A stretch of 64,000 nucleotides of DNA from PALSA-607 sp036501485 (GTDB taxonomy: Bacteria; Actinomycetota; Actinomycetes; Acidothermales; Acidothermaceae), in the NCBI GenBank assembly GCA_036501485.1, contig DASYAG010000010.1, forward strand, positions 1 through 64,000, written 5' to 3'. A program made the position numbers and the translations under genes. The notes beneath the pieces were generated by a model. It was given only the letters and a program-made list of their open reading frames with translations. It was not told the DNA's origin and searched no databases. Within the stretch, counting starts at the first letter, position 1. Each line of letters starts with the position of its first letter. This document shows positions 47,018-54,899 of this stretch, in pieces.

Positions 47018-47866
47018 TTAAGCCCGCTTCCTGTACGCCCGCAGTGCGAGCGGGACGAAGACCACGAGCAGCCCGGCCATCCAGGCGAACGTCCAGAGCA
47101 GGTGGTCGGTGACCGGGCCGCCGACAAGCAGCCCGCGTACGGCGCCGACGAGGTGAGTAAGCGGGTTCACCTTCACGAAGGCCTGCAGCCAGCCCGGCAA
47201 CGTCGAGGCCTTGACGAATGCGCTGCTACCAAACGACAGCGGAAGCACCAGCAGGAACATGATGCCCTGCACCGAGCCTGACGTCCGGGCGATCATGCCG
47301 ACGAAGACGGAAATCCAGCAGAAGCACAACGCGAAGGCGATGGACAGGGCAATGGCGGCCAACATCGCGATCACGTTGGTCTGGATCCGGAACCCGATCA
47401 GGTAGCCGAAGCCGAGCGTCATGACGCACACGATGAGGTAGCGCATGAAGTCGGCCAGCACCGCACCGACGAGCGGCGCCGATCTGGCGATGGGCAACGA
47501 TCTGAACCGATCGAAGACGCCCTTCTCGATGTCGGCGTTGAGGTTTTGGCCCAACGCGACGCCTGCGAGCGCGATCGTCTGCCCGAGCATGCCCGGCAAG
47601 AGGTACTGAAGGTAGGAATGCTGCGAGCCGCCGCTGATCGCGCCGCCGAACACGTAGGTGAAGAGCAGCAAGAAGATGACCGGCTGCAAGGTGACGTCGA
47701 TCAGCGCTTCGGGGGTGCGGGCGGTCTTGATCAGGCTGCGCTTGGCAAGGGCGAGCGCGTGCCGAAGTGTGCGCCACCTCGCTGACAGCGGGACGGCGTC
47801 GGTTGAGCGTGGGCTCGACGGCAGCGCGCCGCGCGGGCTCGCGTCGAGTGCGACGGCGTTCGTCAT
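47018..47866 (-). CDS. ABC-2 type exporter permease (DrrB-like)
   Basis: The 282-residue membrane protein has six hydrophobic segments and the ABC-2 pattern: TPEALIDVTLQPVIFLLLFTYVFGG, YLLPGMLGQTIALAGVALGQ, LNADIEKGVFDRFRSLPIARS, and NPLTHLVGAVRGLLVGG at the C-terminus. The family exports drugs such as daunorubicin or cell-envelope lipids. ATG overlaps the stop of the ATPase gene as ATGA, so the two are translated together. Confidence 0.92.
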   Translation of the reverse strand: MTNAVALDASPRGALPSSPRSTDAVPLSARWRTLRHALALAKRSLIKTARTPEALIDVTLQPVIFLLLFTYVFGGAISGGSQHSYLQYLLPGMLGQTIALAGVALGQNLNADIEKGVFDRFRSLPIARSAPLVGAVLADFMRYLIVCVMTLGFGYLIGFRIQTNVIAMLAAIALSIAFALCFCWISVFVGMIARTSGSVQGIMFLLVLPLSFGSSAFVKASTLPGWLQAFVKVNPLTHLVGAVRGLLVGGPVTDHLLWTFAWMAGLLVVFVPLALRAYRKRA

Positions 47867-48816
47867 GCGACTTCCTCCGTCTCGGCAGTGCGGGTGCCGG
47901 TCAACGAGAAGAAGACCTCGTCGAGGCTCGGCAGGTGCAGGGAAAGTTCGGTCACGGCGATGCCGGCCGCAGCAAGGCGGACGACCGTCTCGGTCATCGC
48001 CGCGTCACCCTTGACCGCAGCGCTCACCACACCACGAGCGGTTGCCTCGGGGACCGAGCCGGCGACCTGAGCGACGATCGCGGTCACCTCATCGAGCCGG
48101 GCGATGTCGGACGGTCGGACTGTTAGCGTCTGTCCACCGACGACTCGTTTGAGGCCTTCGGGGGTGTCATGCGCGATCACCCGGCCGTGGTCGATGACGG
48201 TGATCTCGTCGGCGAGGGCGTCTGCTTCGTCGAGGTACTGCGTCGTGAGCAGCACGGTTGATCCATCGGCGACGAGGCTGCGGACGACGTCCCACATGTC
48301 TTCACGTTTTGCCGGGTCGAGCCCGGTCGTGGGTTCGTCGAGGAAGATCACTGCCGGCCGCCCCACGAGCGAGGCGGCGAGGTCGAGGCGGCGGCGCATC
48401 CCACCGGAGTAGGTCTTCGCCCGGCGGTCTGCCGCAGCGGAGAGGTCGAACCACTCAAGCAGTTCGGCCGCTCGCCGCTTGGCCGCACTTGTTCGCAGGT
48501 CGAGGAGTTGGCCGATCAGGACCAGATTCTGAGTGCCGGTGAGATCTTCGTCGACCGACGCGTACTGGCCGGTGAGACCGATCATCTGCCTGACCTTTTC
48601 GGCATCGTGCGCGACGTCGAAGCCGCCGATGCGGGCGGTGCCCGAGTCGGCTTTCAGCAGGGTGGCGAGAATCCGGACGGCGGTGGTCTTGCCGGCGCCG
48701 TTGGGTCCAAGGACGCCGAGGACGGTGCCCTCGCGCACGGCGAGGTCGACGCCGGCGAGGGCTTGGGTCGTTCCGAAGCGCTTGGTCAGCGCGGTTGCTT
48801 CAATGGCGTCGGTCAT
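47863..48816 (-). CDS. ABC exporter ATP-binding protein (DrrA-like)
   Basis: The 317-residue ATPase has Walker A GPNGAGKTT, Q-loop MIGLTGQYASVDEDLTG, signature YSGGMRRRLDLA, Walker B VIFLDEPTTGLDP and the switch His in LLTTQYLDEAD (Gln-Tyr variant common in DrrA). A C-terminal domain of about 90 residues follows, as in DrrA. It heads the three-gene operon with the permease and MFS genes. Confidence 0.94.
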   Translation of the reverse strand: MTDAIEATALTKRFGTTQALAGVDLAVREGTVLGVLGPNGAGKTTAVRILATLLKADSGTARIGGFDVAHDAEKVRQMIGLTGQYASVDEDLTGTQNLVLIGQLLDLRTSAAKRRAAELLEWFDLSAAADRRAKTYSGGMRRRLDLAASLVGRPAVIFLDEPTTGLDPAKREDMWDVVRSLVADGSTVLLTTQYLDEADALADEITVIDHGRVIAHDTPEGLKRVVGGQTLTVRPSDIARLDEVTAIVAQVAGSVPEATARGVVSAAVKGDAAMTETVVRLAAAGIAVTELSLHLPSLDEVFFSLTGTRTAETEEVA

Positions 48817-48920
48817 GGGTCAAAGACTCGACCCGGCTCCTGGCAGCCAACCCGCACGGCACTGGCACGACGGTCACCCGCCATAACAGCGCGTGACAGC
48901 GCAAGTCAGCGCCCGCCTGA

Positions 48921-49346
48921 TCAGGAGAGGCGGACCGTCGCCCTCGCCATGCCGAGCACCTTGTCGTCGCCCGATCGCGCGGTCAGATCGATGCGGACCA
49001 GGCCGTCCCCGAGTTTCTCCGCGACGACACCCGCGACGTCCAACATCGCGCCACCTTCGTCGTCCGGCACGACTACTGGCTTGGTGAAACGCACGGAGTA
49101 GTCGACAACGGCGCCCGGGTCGCCGATCCAGTCGGTCACCAGCCGGGCCGCTGTGGCCATCGTGAACATGCCGTGGGCGATGATGTCGGGCAGGCCGACG
49201 CCGACCGCGAATCGCGCGTTCCAGTGAATCGGGTTGAAGTCACCGGAGGCGCCCGCGTACCGCACGAGATCGGCGCGGGTGATCGGGAAGCTGCGGTTGG
49301 GCAGCTCCTCACCGACCTCGACAAGGTCGTACGTCACGAGGGTCAT
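48921..49346 (-). CDS. hadB: MaoC-like (3R)-hydroxyacyl dehydratase, HadB type
   Basis: A hot-dog-fold hydratase/dehydratase subunit of 141 residues. The catalytic motif YAGASGDFNPIHWN has Asp 36 and His 41, the same positions as in mycobacterial HadB, followed by LPDIIAHGMFTMA. In mycobacteria HadAB dehydrates beta-hydroxyacyl-ACP in FAS-II; in this organism it may serve fatty acid or other acyl chain metabolism. ATG overlaps the hadA stop as ATGA. No hadC follows. Confidence 0.88.
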   Translation of the reverse strand: MTLVTYDLVEVGEELPNRSFPITRADLVRYAGASGDFNPIHWNARFAVGVGLPDIIAHGMFTMATAARLVTDWIGDPGAVVDYSVRFTKPVVVPDDEGGAMLDVAGVVAEKLGDGLVRIDLTARSGDDKVLGMARATVRLS

Positions 49347-49810
49347 TCGGGCACCGTGGTGACCTGATCTGGGGCCCGGGAAACGAGCGTCGAGTAGGCG
49401 CTGCAGACCGCCTCGCCATCGGTGGTCACGATGTCGCCGCGAGTGGTGATGATGTCGCTGCCCGCCATCGACCGGATCTTCTCGACGGTGACGATGACCG
49501 ACAGCTCGTCGCCGGCGACGATCGGGCGGGTGTAGCTGAACCGCTGCTCACCATGGACGACTCGCGAGTAGTCGAGGCCGAGCGCGGGGTCCTTGACGAC
49601 CTGGTGCGCGGCGCCCAGCGACAGCACAATCGCAAAAGTAGGCGGCGCTACGAGGTCAGGGTGGCCGAGCGCCCGAGCTGCCTCGACATCGGTGTAGGCG
49701 GGGTTCGCGTCACCGATTGCGGCAGCGAACTCACGGATCTTCTCGCGGCCGACCTGGTACGGCGCGGTCGGCGGGTAGCTGCGGCCGACGAACGACGGAT
49801 CCAGCGGCAC
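49343..49810 (-). CDS. hadA: MaoC N-terminal-like dehydratase subunit, HadA type
   Basis: A 155-residue hot-dog protein partner of HadB. Family features: PLDPSFVGRSYPPTAPYQVG, KIREFAAAIGDANPAY, DLVAPPTFAIVL and EQRFSYTRPIVAGDELSV. It lacks the Asp/His dyad, as HadA-type subunits do, and likely stabilises or binds the acyl chain. GTG start. The rpmG-hadA-hadB order is known from mycobacteria and other actinobacteria. Confidence 0.87.
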   Translation of the reverse strand: MPLDPSFVGRSYPPTAPYQVGREKIREFAAAIGDANPAYTDVEAARALGHPDLVAPPTFAIVLSLGAAHQVVKDPALGLDYSRVVHGEQRFSYTRPIVAGDELSVIVTVEKIRSMAGSDIITTRGDIVTTDGEAVCSAYSTLVSRAPDQVTTVPE

Positions 49811-49819
49811 TGGCTACTC

Positions 49820-49860
49820 TCGCCCTATACCTAGCGGATCTCGCCTCTACCTAGCGCGTC
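49820..49860. repeat. Imperfect tandem duplication spanning the end of rpmG
   Basis: Two adjacent copies of about 20-21 bp (49820-49840 and 49841-49860) share TACCTAGCG and flanking TCGCC/TCGC. The second holds the rpmG stop codon. The first looks like a duplicated rpmG 3' end placed in the rpmG-hadA spacer. Probably a small local duplication. Confidence 0.55.
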
Positions 49861-50018
49861 TCGCGATGCACCGTGTGCAGGTTGCAGTGCGGGCAGTGCT
49901 TCTTCATCTCGAGCCGGTCGGGGTCGTTACGCCGGTTCTTCTTGGTGATGTAGTTGCGGTTCTTGCACTCCTGGCAGGCCAGAGTGATCTTAGGGCGGAC
50001 GTCGCTCTTGGTGGCCAC
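49851..50018 (-). CDS. rpmG: 50S ribosomal protein L33, zinc form
   Basis: A 55-residue protein starting at GTG (50018): MATKSDVRPKITLACQECKN. Cys 15, 18, 42 and 45 (CQEC, CPHC) give the C+ zinc-binding form, usually the zinc-replete paralogue, in contrast to zinc-free L33 variants. YITKKNRRNDPDRLEMKKHC is standard. GTG with AAAGGCA about 6 nt upstream. It lies upstream of hadA and downstream of the tRNA genes. Confidence 0.95.
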   Translation of the reverse strand: MATKSDVRPKITLACQECKNRNYITKKNRRNDPDRLEMKKHCPHCNLHTVHRETR

Positions 50019-50101
50019 GGGTAGTGCCTTTCTGGGGATGTGCGTTCGTCAATCGATCGACTGTTCAGTTTAACCGACCGAGCGTCTCGCCGGGAAATGC
50101 G

Positions 50102-50175
50102 TAGCGGAGACGGGATTTGAACCCGTGACACAGCGATTATGAGCCGCTTGCTCTGCCAGGCTGAGCTACTCCGCC
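50102..50175 (-). tRNA. tRNA-Met (anticodon CAU)
   Basis: A 74-nt cloverleaf: acceptor GGCGGAG/CTCCGCT (first pair G-U), D arm AGCTCAGCCTGGCAGAGC, anticodon arm AGCG..CGCT with loop CTCATAA, T arm ACGGG/CCCGT with TTCAAAT. CAU is read as elongator Met; tRNA-Ile with lysidine shares this anticodon and cannot be fully excluded. CCA is not encoded. Confidence 0.9.
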
Positions 50176-50214
50176 ATCACCAGGCCGCACCGATAGAGCC
50201 TGCCAACCCGGTGG

Positions 50215-50287
50215 AGCCCCCTTACGGAATCGAACCGTAGACCTTCTCCTTACCATGGAGACGCTCTGCCGACTGAGCTAAGGGGGC
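50215..50287 (-). tRNA. tRNA-Thr (anticodon GGU)
   Basis: A 73-nt cloverleaf with acceptor GCCCCCT/AGGGGGC, D arm AGCTCAGTCGGCAGAGC, anticodon stem TCTCC/GGAGA with loop ATGGTAA, T arm TACGG/CCGTA and TTCGATT. Discriminator U; CCA is encoded directly after it (50212-50214), unlike the neighbouring tRNA genes. Confidence 0.95.
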
Positions 50288-50362
50288 AGCTGGGAAACCA
50301 GCCTAAGAAAAAGCTGTGTAGCGGTGGTGCGGGTGACGCGAGGGGAAACTCTACAGGACCGA

Positions 50363-50430
50363 CTTCGCATCCCTGGTGGTCGTCCGAACCGGACAATTCG
50401 GCGCGGACGACGACCACGCGGGCTGCGAAG
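50363..50430. other. 68-nt near-complete stem-loop between tRNA-Thr and tRNA-Tyr, unexplained
   Basis: Pairs read from the sequence: 50363-50369 with 50424-50430 (7 bp), 50371-50373 with 50120+300-range G run 50420-50422 (3 bp), 50376-50384 with 50409-50417 (9 bp), and 50385-50388 with 50397-50400 (4 bp, loop of 8). It can form on either strand. It is no tRNA: no T arm is present. No U-tract follows. It could be a small RNA, a processing signal for the tRNA transcript or a remnant element. Confidence 0.5.
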
Positions 50431-50460
50431 GGGCGCAACTATTGCGAGATGTAGTGCGTG

Positions 50461-50542
50461 TGGCAGGTGATGGGTTCGAACCATCGTAGGCTGAGCCGGC
50501 GGTTTTACAGACCGCTCCCTTTGGCCACTCGGGCAACCTGCC
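50461..50542 (-). tRNA. tRNA-Tyr (anticodon GUA)
   Basis: An 82-nt class II tRNA with acceptor GGCAGGT/ACCTGCC, anticodon stem GCGGT/ACCGC with loop CTGTAAA, a long variable arm (GGCTCAGCC region) and T arm GATGG/CCATC with TTCGAAC. Discriminator A, CCA not encoded. It is transcribed away from yajQ. Confidence 0.95.
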
Positions 50543-50605
50543 GTGACGTTGTTTGCTATACCGTCCGGCAGGACGGCGGATCACAGGATAGCCCAGGAGG
50601 TACTG

Positions 50606-51097
50606 ATGGCCGACTCGTCCTTCGACATCGTGAGCAAGGTCGACAGGCAAGAGGTCGACAACGCCCTCAACCAGTCCGTCAAGGAGATTGGGCAACGTTA
50701 CGACTTCAAAGACGTCGGCGCCTCGATCGCGTGGTCTGGTGAGAACGGCATCGAGATCAAGGCGAACAGCGAGGAGCGCGCGAAGGCGGTCCTCGACGTC
50801 TTCCAGGAGAAGCTGATCAAACGCGGCATCTCGCTGAAGTCGCTCGACGCCGGCGAACCCAAGGCGTCGGGCAAGGAATTCCGGCTCGCCGGGACCATCA
50901 AAGAGGGCATCGCCCAAGACGATGCGAAGAAGATCTCGAAGATCATTCGCGAAGAGGGGCCTAAGGGTGTGCAAGCCCAGATTCAGGGCGACCAGCTGCG
51001 GGTGACCAGCAAGAAGCGCGACGACCTCCAGGAAGTCATCGCGCTGCTCAAGGGCAAAGAGCTCGACGTCGCGCTGCAATTCACGAACTACCGCTGA
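50606..51097 (+). CDS. yajQ: YajQ family nucleotide-binding protein
   Basis: A 163-residue cytoplasmic protein of the YajQ/UPF0234 family; Xanthomonas and Pseudomonas members bind cyclic di-GMP. Family signatures are ADSSFDIVSKVDRQEVDNAL at the N-terminus and QFTNYR at the C-terminus, with YDFKDVGASI and KRGISLKSLDAG between. ATG at 50606 with AGGAGG 5 nt upstream; the longer open frame from 50543 overlaps the tRNA-Tyr flank. A 6-bp hairpin (50561-50566 with 50571-50576) lies in the short leader. Confidence 0.95.
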   Translation: MADSSFDIVSKVDRQEVDNALNQSVKEIGQRYDFKDVGASIAWSGENGIEIKANSEERAKAVLDVFQEKLIKRGISLKSLDAGEPKASGKEFRLAGTIKEGIAQDDAKKISKIIREEGPKGVQAQIQGDQLRVTSKKRDDLQEVIALLKGKELDVALQFTNYR

Positions 51098-51100
51098 CCG

Positions 51101-51952
51101 ATGCGGGTTTCCTCAGTACTGCGGAGCAGCACGTCGGTATTTCGCAACAGCACCGACCCGCTGCGCAGCGTCGCCAAGCTCGGCCTCGAAGAAGTGCTCT
51201 GGGCGCGGGCCGCGCTCACGGTTCGGCGCAACTCCCGGGTGCTGTCGACACCCGCCGTGCCCTCAGCACTGCTGAAGGTCGCACCGACCGCGGTCATGCA
51301 GGACGACGCCGACTGGCGAGAAGCCGTCGACGAAGCGCGCAAGCGCGGGCTGCCGCTACACCGCGACTTGCCGAAGAACTGGGACACCGTCGGCGCCGCC
51401 TCGACGGTGCTCGCGAGGGTGGGGTCAACCGGTCGGGTGCTCGACGCCGGAGCAGCCCGCTACTCGACCCTGCTGATCTGGCTCTATCTCTACGGCCTGC
51501 GCGATCTCGTCGGCATCAACCTAGAGTTTCGGCGCTCGGTTCATCACGGCCACGGCGGGTGCGTGGCGTTCGAACCCGGCGACGCGACCGCGACCAGATT
51601 CGAAGCTGGGACCTTTGACGCCGTGACGTGCCTGTCGGTCATCGAGCATGGCGTGCCGATCCCTGAATTCCTCGCAGAGGCGGCCCGGCTGTTGCGGCCG
51701 GGTGGCGTGCTGGTGATCTCGACCGACTACGACGCGCAGCCGCCCGACACGACCGGCCACACCGCGTATGGCGCTGCGGTGCACATCTTTTCCCCGACCG
51801 AGATCGAGGAGCTGATCAAACACGCGGACAAAGCAGGCTTCGATCTCGACGGTCCGTTCTCTCCTGACCACCCGCAGCGGCCAGTCCACTGGAAGCGCAT
51901 TGGCCTGCGCTTCACGTTCGTCCGCCTGACCTTCACCCGACGCGCAGCATGA
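51101..51952 (+). CDS. Class I SAM-dependent methyltransferase
   Basis: A 283-residue protein. The SAM-binding motif I is RVLDAGAARYSTLL, followed by an acidic residue at the end of strand 2 (LVGINLEF), motif II FEAGTFDAVTCLSVIEHGVP, and motif III AARLLRPGGVLVIST, as in methyltransf_11/25 families. The 100-residue N-terminal part is not recognisable. It starts 3 nt after the yajQ stop, so the two may be cotranscribed. Substrate unknown. Confidence 0.82.
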   Translation: MRVSSVLRSSTSVFRNSTDPLRSVAKLGLEEVLWARAALTVRRNSRVLSTPAVPSALLKVAPTAVMQDDADWREAVDEARKRGLPLHRDLPKNWDTVGAASTVLARVGSTGRVLDAGAARYSTLLIWLYLYGLRDLVGINLEFRRSVHHGHGGCVAFEPGDATATRFEAGTFDAVTCLSVIEHGVPIPEFLAEAARLLRPGGVLVISTDYDAQPPDTTGHTAYGAAVHIFSPTEIEELIKHADKAGFDLDGPFSPDHPQRPVHWKRIGLRFTFVRLTFTRRAA

Positions 51953-51965
51953 CCACCGAACCGCC

Positions 51966-52859
51966 GTGATTGCCGGGCTGCTCCTGGCCCTTGGCGCCGC
52001 CTTGACGACGGGCATCGCGTCGGTGCTCCAGGGGTTGGCGGCGCGGCGTGCTGCCGCCGCGAAGTCGGACGACTCACCCACCGAGTCGGTCGGTCGGCTC
52101 GTTTTGTCGCCGCTGTACCTATCGGGGGTGGCCCTTGATGCGCTGGGCTTCGGATGCACCGTCGTGGCCCTGCACTGGCTGCCCTTGTTCCTCGTGCAAT
52201 GCGCGGCGGCATCGAGCGTCGGCGTCACAGCTTTGGTTGGACGTCGAGTGCTTGGCACCGTTCTCGGCCGACCCAGTGTGGTGGCGCTGTCAACGCTGGG
52301 TTTTGGACTCGTGCTTCTCGCGTCCGGAGCGAGAGCAGAGGAAGCGACCGCACTTGCGCGGTCAGCACAATGGTGGCTGGTCATCGCGACGGCGCCAGTG
52401 GTCGTGGCCGGTGGGGTCGCGTTGCAGCGAGCGGTCCGAGGGTCTGGAAGCGCTCACGCCGGCGGCATGCTGGCCGCGATTGCCGGTGTGAGCTTCGCGG
52501 GTACGGGTGTGGCGTCGCGGGTGCTCTCGGACGCGCACTCGGTGCGAGCCGTTCTGATTGCACCAGCTACCTACGCGTTGGCGATCTTCGGGGTAGCGGG
52601 TATGGCGTTCTTCGCGGCGGCCCTGCAGCGCACCCCCGTGACCATCGCGACGGCGGCCCTGTTCGGCGTCGAGACACTCGCCGCTTCGGCAGTCGGTTTG
52701 CTCGCCCTCGGTGACTCGACGAGGGATGGCTTCGTCGTCCCCTCGGCTCTTGGGTTTGTCGTCACGCTGGCCAGCGCGCTGTTCTTGGCCCTAAACGATG
52801 ACGAGGATCCGGCGGCGGTCGGTCAGATCGCTCCGCGCGCCGCGGTACCTGACCATTAG
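51966..52859 (+). CDS. EamA/DMT-like integral membrane protein
   Basis: A 297-residue protein with about nine to ten hydrophobic segments arranged as two similar halves, as in drug/metabolite transporters (GLLLALGAALTTGIASVLQG near the N-terminus, TPVTIATAALFGVETLAASA in the second half). GTG start. The actinobacterial relatives are mostly annotated only as membrane proteins or DMT family. It follows the methyltransferase gene by 13 bp. The substrate is unknown. Confidence 0.75.
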   Translation: MIAGLLLALGAALTTGIASVLQGLAARRAAAAKSDDSPTESVGRLVLSPLYLSGVALDALGFGCTVVALHWLPLFLVQCAAASSVGVTALVGRRVLGTVLGRPSVVALSTLGFGLVLLASGARAEEATALARSAQWWLVIATAPVVVAGGVALQRAVRGSGSAHAGGMLAAIAGVSFAGTGVASRVLSDAHSVRAVLIAPATYALAIFGVAGMAFFAAALQRTPVTIATAALFGVETLAASAVGLLALGDSTRDGFVVPSALGFVVTLASALFLALNDDEDPAAVGQIAPRAAVPDH

Positions 52860-52967
52860 GGCAGCCGCGCAGCGACGTACCATGTAACCCGCGCGTCGAA
52901 AGCGTTCCCACTGTGTTTCTGCAGTGTTCCGCAGTGAATCGACGCTCTCGAGGAGGTTCGACACCCG

Positions 52968-54899
52968 GTGTCACCCGCACGATCAGCGTCCGCTTCGGCA
53001 TCTGCGCCAGCCTCTCGCAAGCAGGTTCAGCAAGTCGACCGGGTGATCATTCGCCTCGCCGGTGACTCAGGCGACGGCATGCAGCTCACCGGTGACCGGT
53101 TCACTTCGGAGACCGCCGCGTTCGGCAACGACTTGTCGACGCTGCCGAACTTCCCTGCCGAGATCCGGGCGCCGGCCGGCACCTTGCCTGGTGTGTCGTC
53201 ATTCCAGCTGCACTTTGCCGATCACGACATCATGACGCCGGGCGATGCACCCAATGTCTTGGTCGCGATGAACCCGGCCGCGTTGAAGGCCAACATCGCC
53301 GACCTGCCGCCCGGCGCCGACATCATCGCGAATGCTGATGAGTTCACGCTTCGGGCCTGCCAGCGCGTTGGGTATGCGGGCAATCCACTCGACGACGGCA
53401 CGCTCGGGGAGTACCGGGTTTCTGCGGTGCCACTGACGTCGATGACTGTCGAGGCACTAAAGGAAATCGACATCTCGAAGAAGGAAGCCGAACGCGCGAA
53501 GAACATGTTCGCGCTCGGTCTGCTGTCGTGGATGTACAACCGGCCGACCGAATCGACGCTGGAGTTTTTGGAGCGCAAGTTCGCGAAGACCCCGTCAGTT
53601 GCGAAGGCGAACGTCACGGCGTTTCGGGCTGGCTACAACTTCGGTGAGACGACGGAGACGTTCTCGGTCTCCTATGAGATCAAACCGGCACCGATGAAGG
53701 CAGGCACCTACCGCAACATCTCCGGCAATCTCGCGTTGTCGTATGGGCTGGTCGCGGCGTCGAAGGCGACCGGGTTGTCGCTGTTCCTTGGCTCCTACCC
53801 CATCACCCCGGCGTCCGACATTTTGCATGAACTGAGCAAGCACAAGGCGTTCGGCGTGCGAACGTTCCAAGCTGAAGATGAGATCGCGGGTGTGACTGCT
53901 GCACTTGGTGCGGCGTTCGGCGGCAGCCTGGGTGTGACCACGACGTCTGGTCCTGGCGTTGCTTTGAAGAGCGAGGCGATCGGGCTTGGCGTGATGCTGG
54001 AGTTGCCGCTCATCGTCGTCGACGTGCAGCGCGGCGGTCCGTCGACTGGGCTGCCGACGAAGACCGAACAGGCCGATCTGCTGCAGGCGATGTTCGGTCG
54101 CAACGGCGAAGCCCCGGTGCCGATCGTCGCGCCGAGCACGCCGTCGGATTGCTACGCGACTGCACTTGAAGCTGCGCGTATCGCCACCAAGTACCGGACG
54201 CCGGTGTTCTTGCTGTCCGATGGTTATTTGGCGAACGGTTCCGAGCCGTGGCTCTTGCCGGACGTGGAGTTGTTGCCCGATCTGCGCGTGACTTTCGCGA
54301 CCGAGCCCAACCACATCGACGCGAAAGGTGAGCCGGAGTTCTGGCCGTACCTTCGCGACGAGGAGACACTCGCGCGGGCCTGGGCAATTCCTGGCACGCC
54401 AGGGTTGGAGCACCGCGTGGGTGGACTGGAAAAGGCCGACGGCTCAGGTGATATCTCCTACGATCCGGCGAACCACGATCTGATGGTGCGGTTGCGCCAG
54501 GCCAAGGTCGATGGGATCGCGCGCGACATCGCGCCGCTGACCGTCGATGATCCCTCTGGTGAGGCCGACGTGTTGGTCTTGGGCTGGGGCTCGACGTACG
54601 GACCGATCGGAGCGGCCTGCAGGCAGGTGCGCGCGCGTGGCCTGAAGATCGCCCAAGCCCATCTGCGTCATTTGAATCCGTTCCCGGCCAACACTGGTGA
54701 GGTGCTTGCGGCCTATGACCGGGTGCTGATCCCGGAGATGAACTTGGGTCAGCTGGCGCTGCTGATCCGGGCCAAGTTCCTGATCGACGCGGTCTCCTAT
54801 GACAAGGTCAATGGCATGCCGTTTAAGGCCGTTGAGCTCGCCGACGTCATCGCCGCGACTATTGGCGATGCTGCGACCACGAGTGTGGTGGGCAAATGA
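52968..54899 (+). CDS. korA: 2-oxoglutarate:ferredoxin oxidoreductase, subunit alpha
   Basis: KorAB converts 2-oxoglutarate + CoA to succinyl-CoA and CO2, reducing ferredoxin; it replaces or backs up 2-oxoglutarate dehydrogenase in several aerobic actinobacteria. The 643-residue chain has an N-terminal gamma domain (DRVIIRLAGDSGDGMQLTG, about residues 20-210) fused to the alpha domain (GNLALSYGLVAASKATGLSL, SYPITPASDILHELSKH, ADEIAGVTAAL-like). GTG start with GAGGAGG 10 nt upstream. Its stop overlaps korB as ATGA. Confidence 0.95.
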   Translation: MSPARSASASASAPASRKQVQQVDRVIIRLAGDSGDGMQLTGDRFTSETAAFGNDLSTLPNFPAEIRAPAGTLPGVSSFQLHFADHDIMTPGDAPNVLVAMNPAALKANIADLPPGADIIANADEFTLRACQRVGYAGNPLDDGTLGEYRVSAVPLTSMTVEALKEIDISKKEAERAKNMFALGLLSWMYNRPTESTLEFLERKFAKTPSVAKANVTAFRAGYNFGETTETFSVSYEIKPAPMKAGTYRNISGNLALSYGLVAASKATGLSLFLGSYPITPASDILHELSKHKAFGVRTFQAEDEIAGVTAALGAAFGGSLGVTTTSGPGVALKSEAIGLGVMLELPLIVVDVQRGGPSTGLPTKTEQADLLQAMFGRNGEAPVPIVAPSTPSDCYATALEAARIATKYRTPVFLLSDGYLANGSEPWLLPDVELLPDLRVTFATEPNHIDAKGEPEFWPYLRDEETLARAWAIPGTPGLEHRVGGLEKADGSGDISYDPANHDLMVRLRQAKVDGIARDIAPLTVDDPSGEADVLVLGWGSTYGPIGAACRQVRARGLKIAQAHLRHLNPFPANTGEVLAAYDRVLIPEMNLGQLALLIRAKFLIDAVSYDKVNGMPFKAVELADVIAATIGDAATTSVVGK

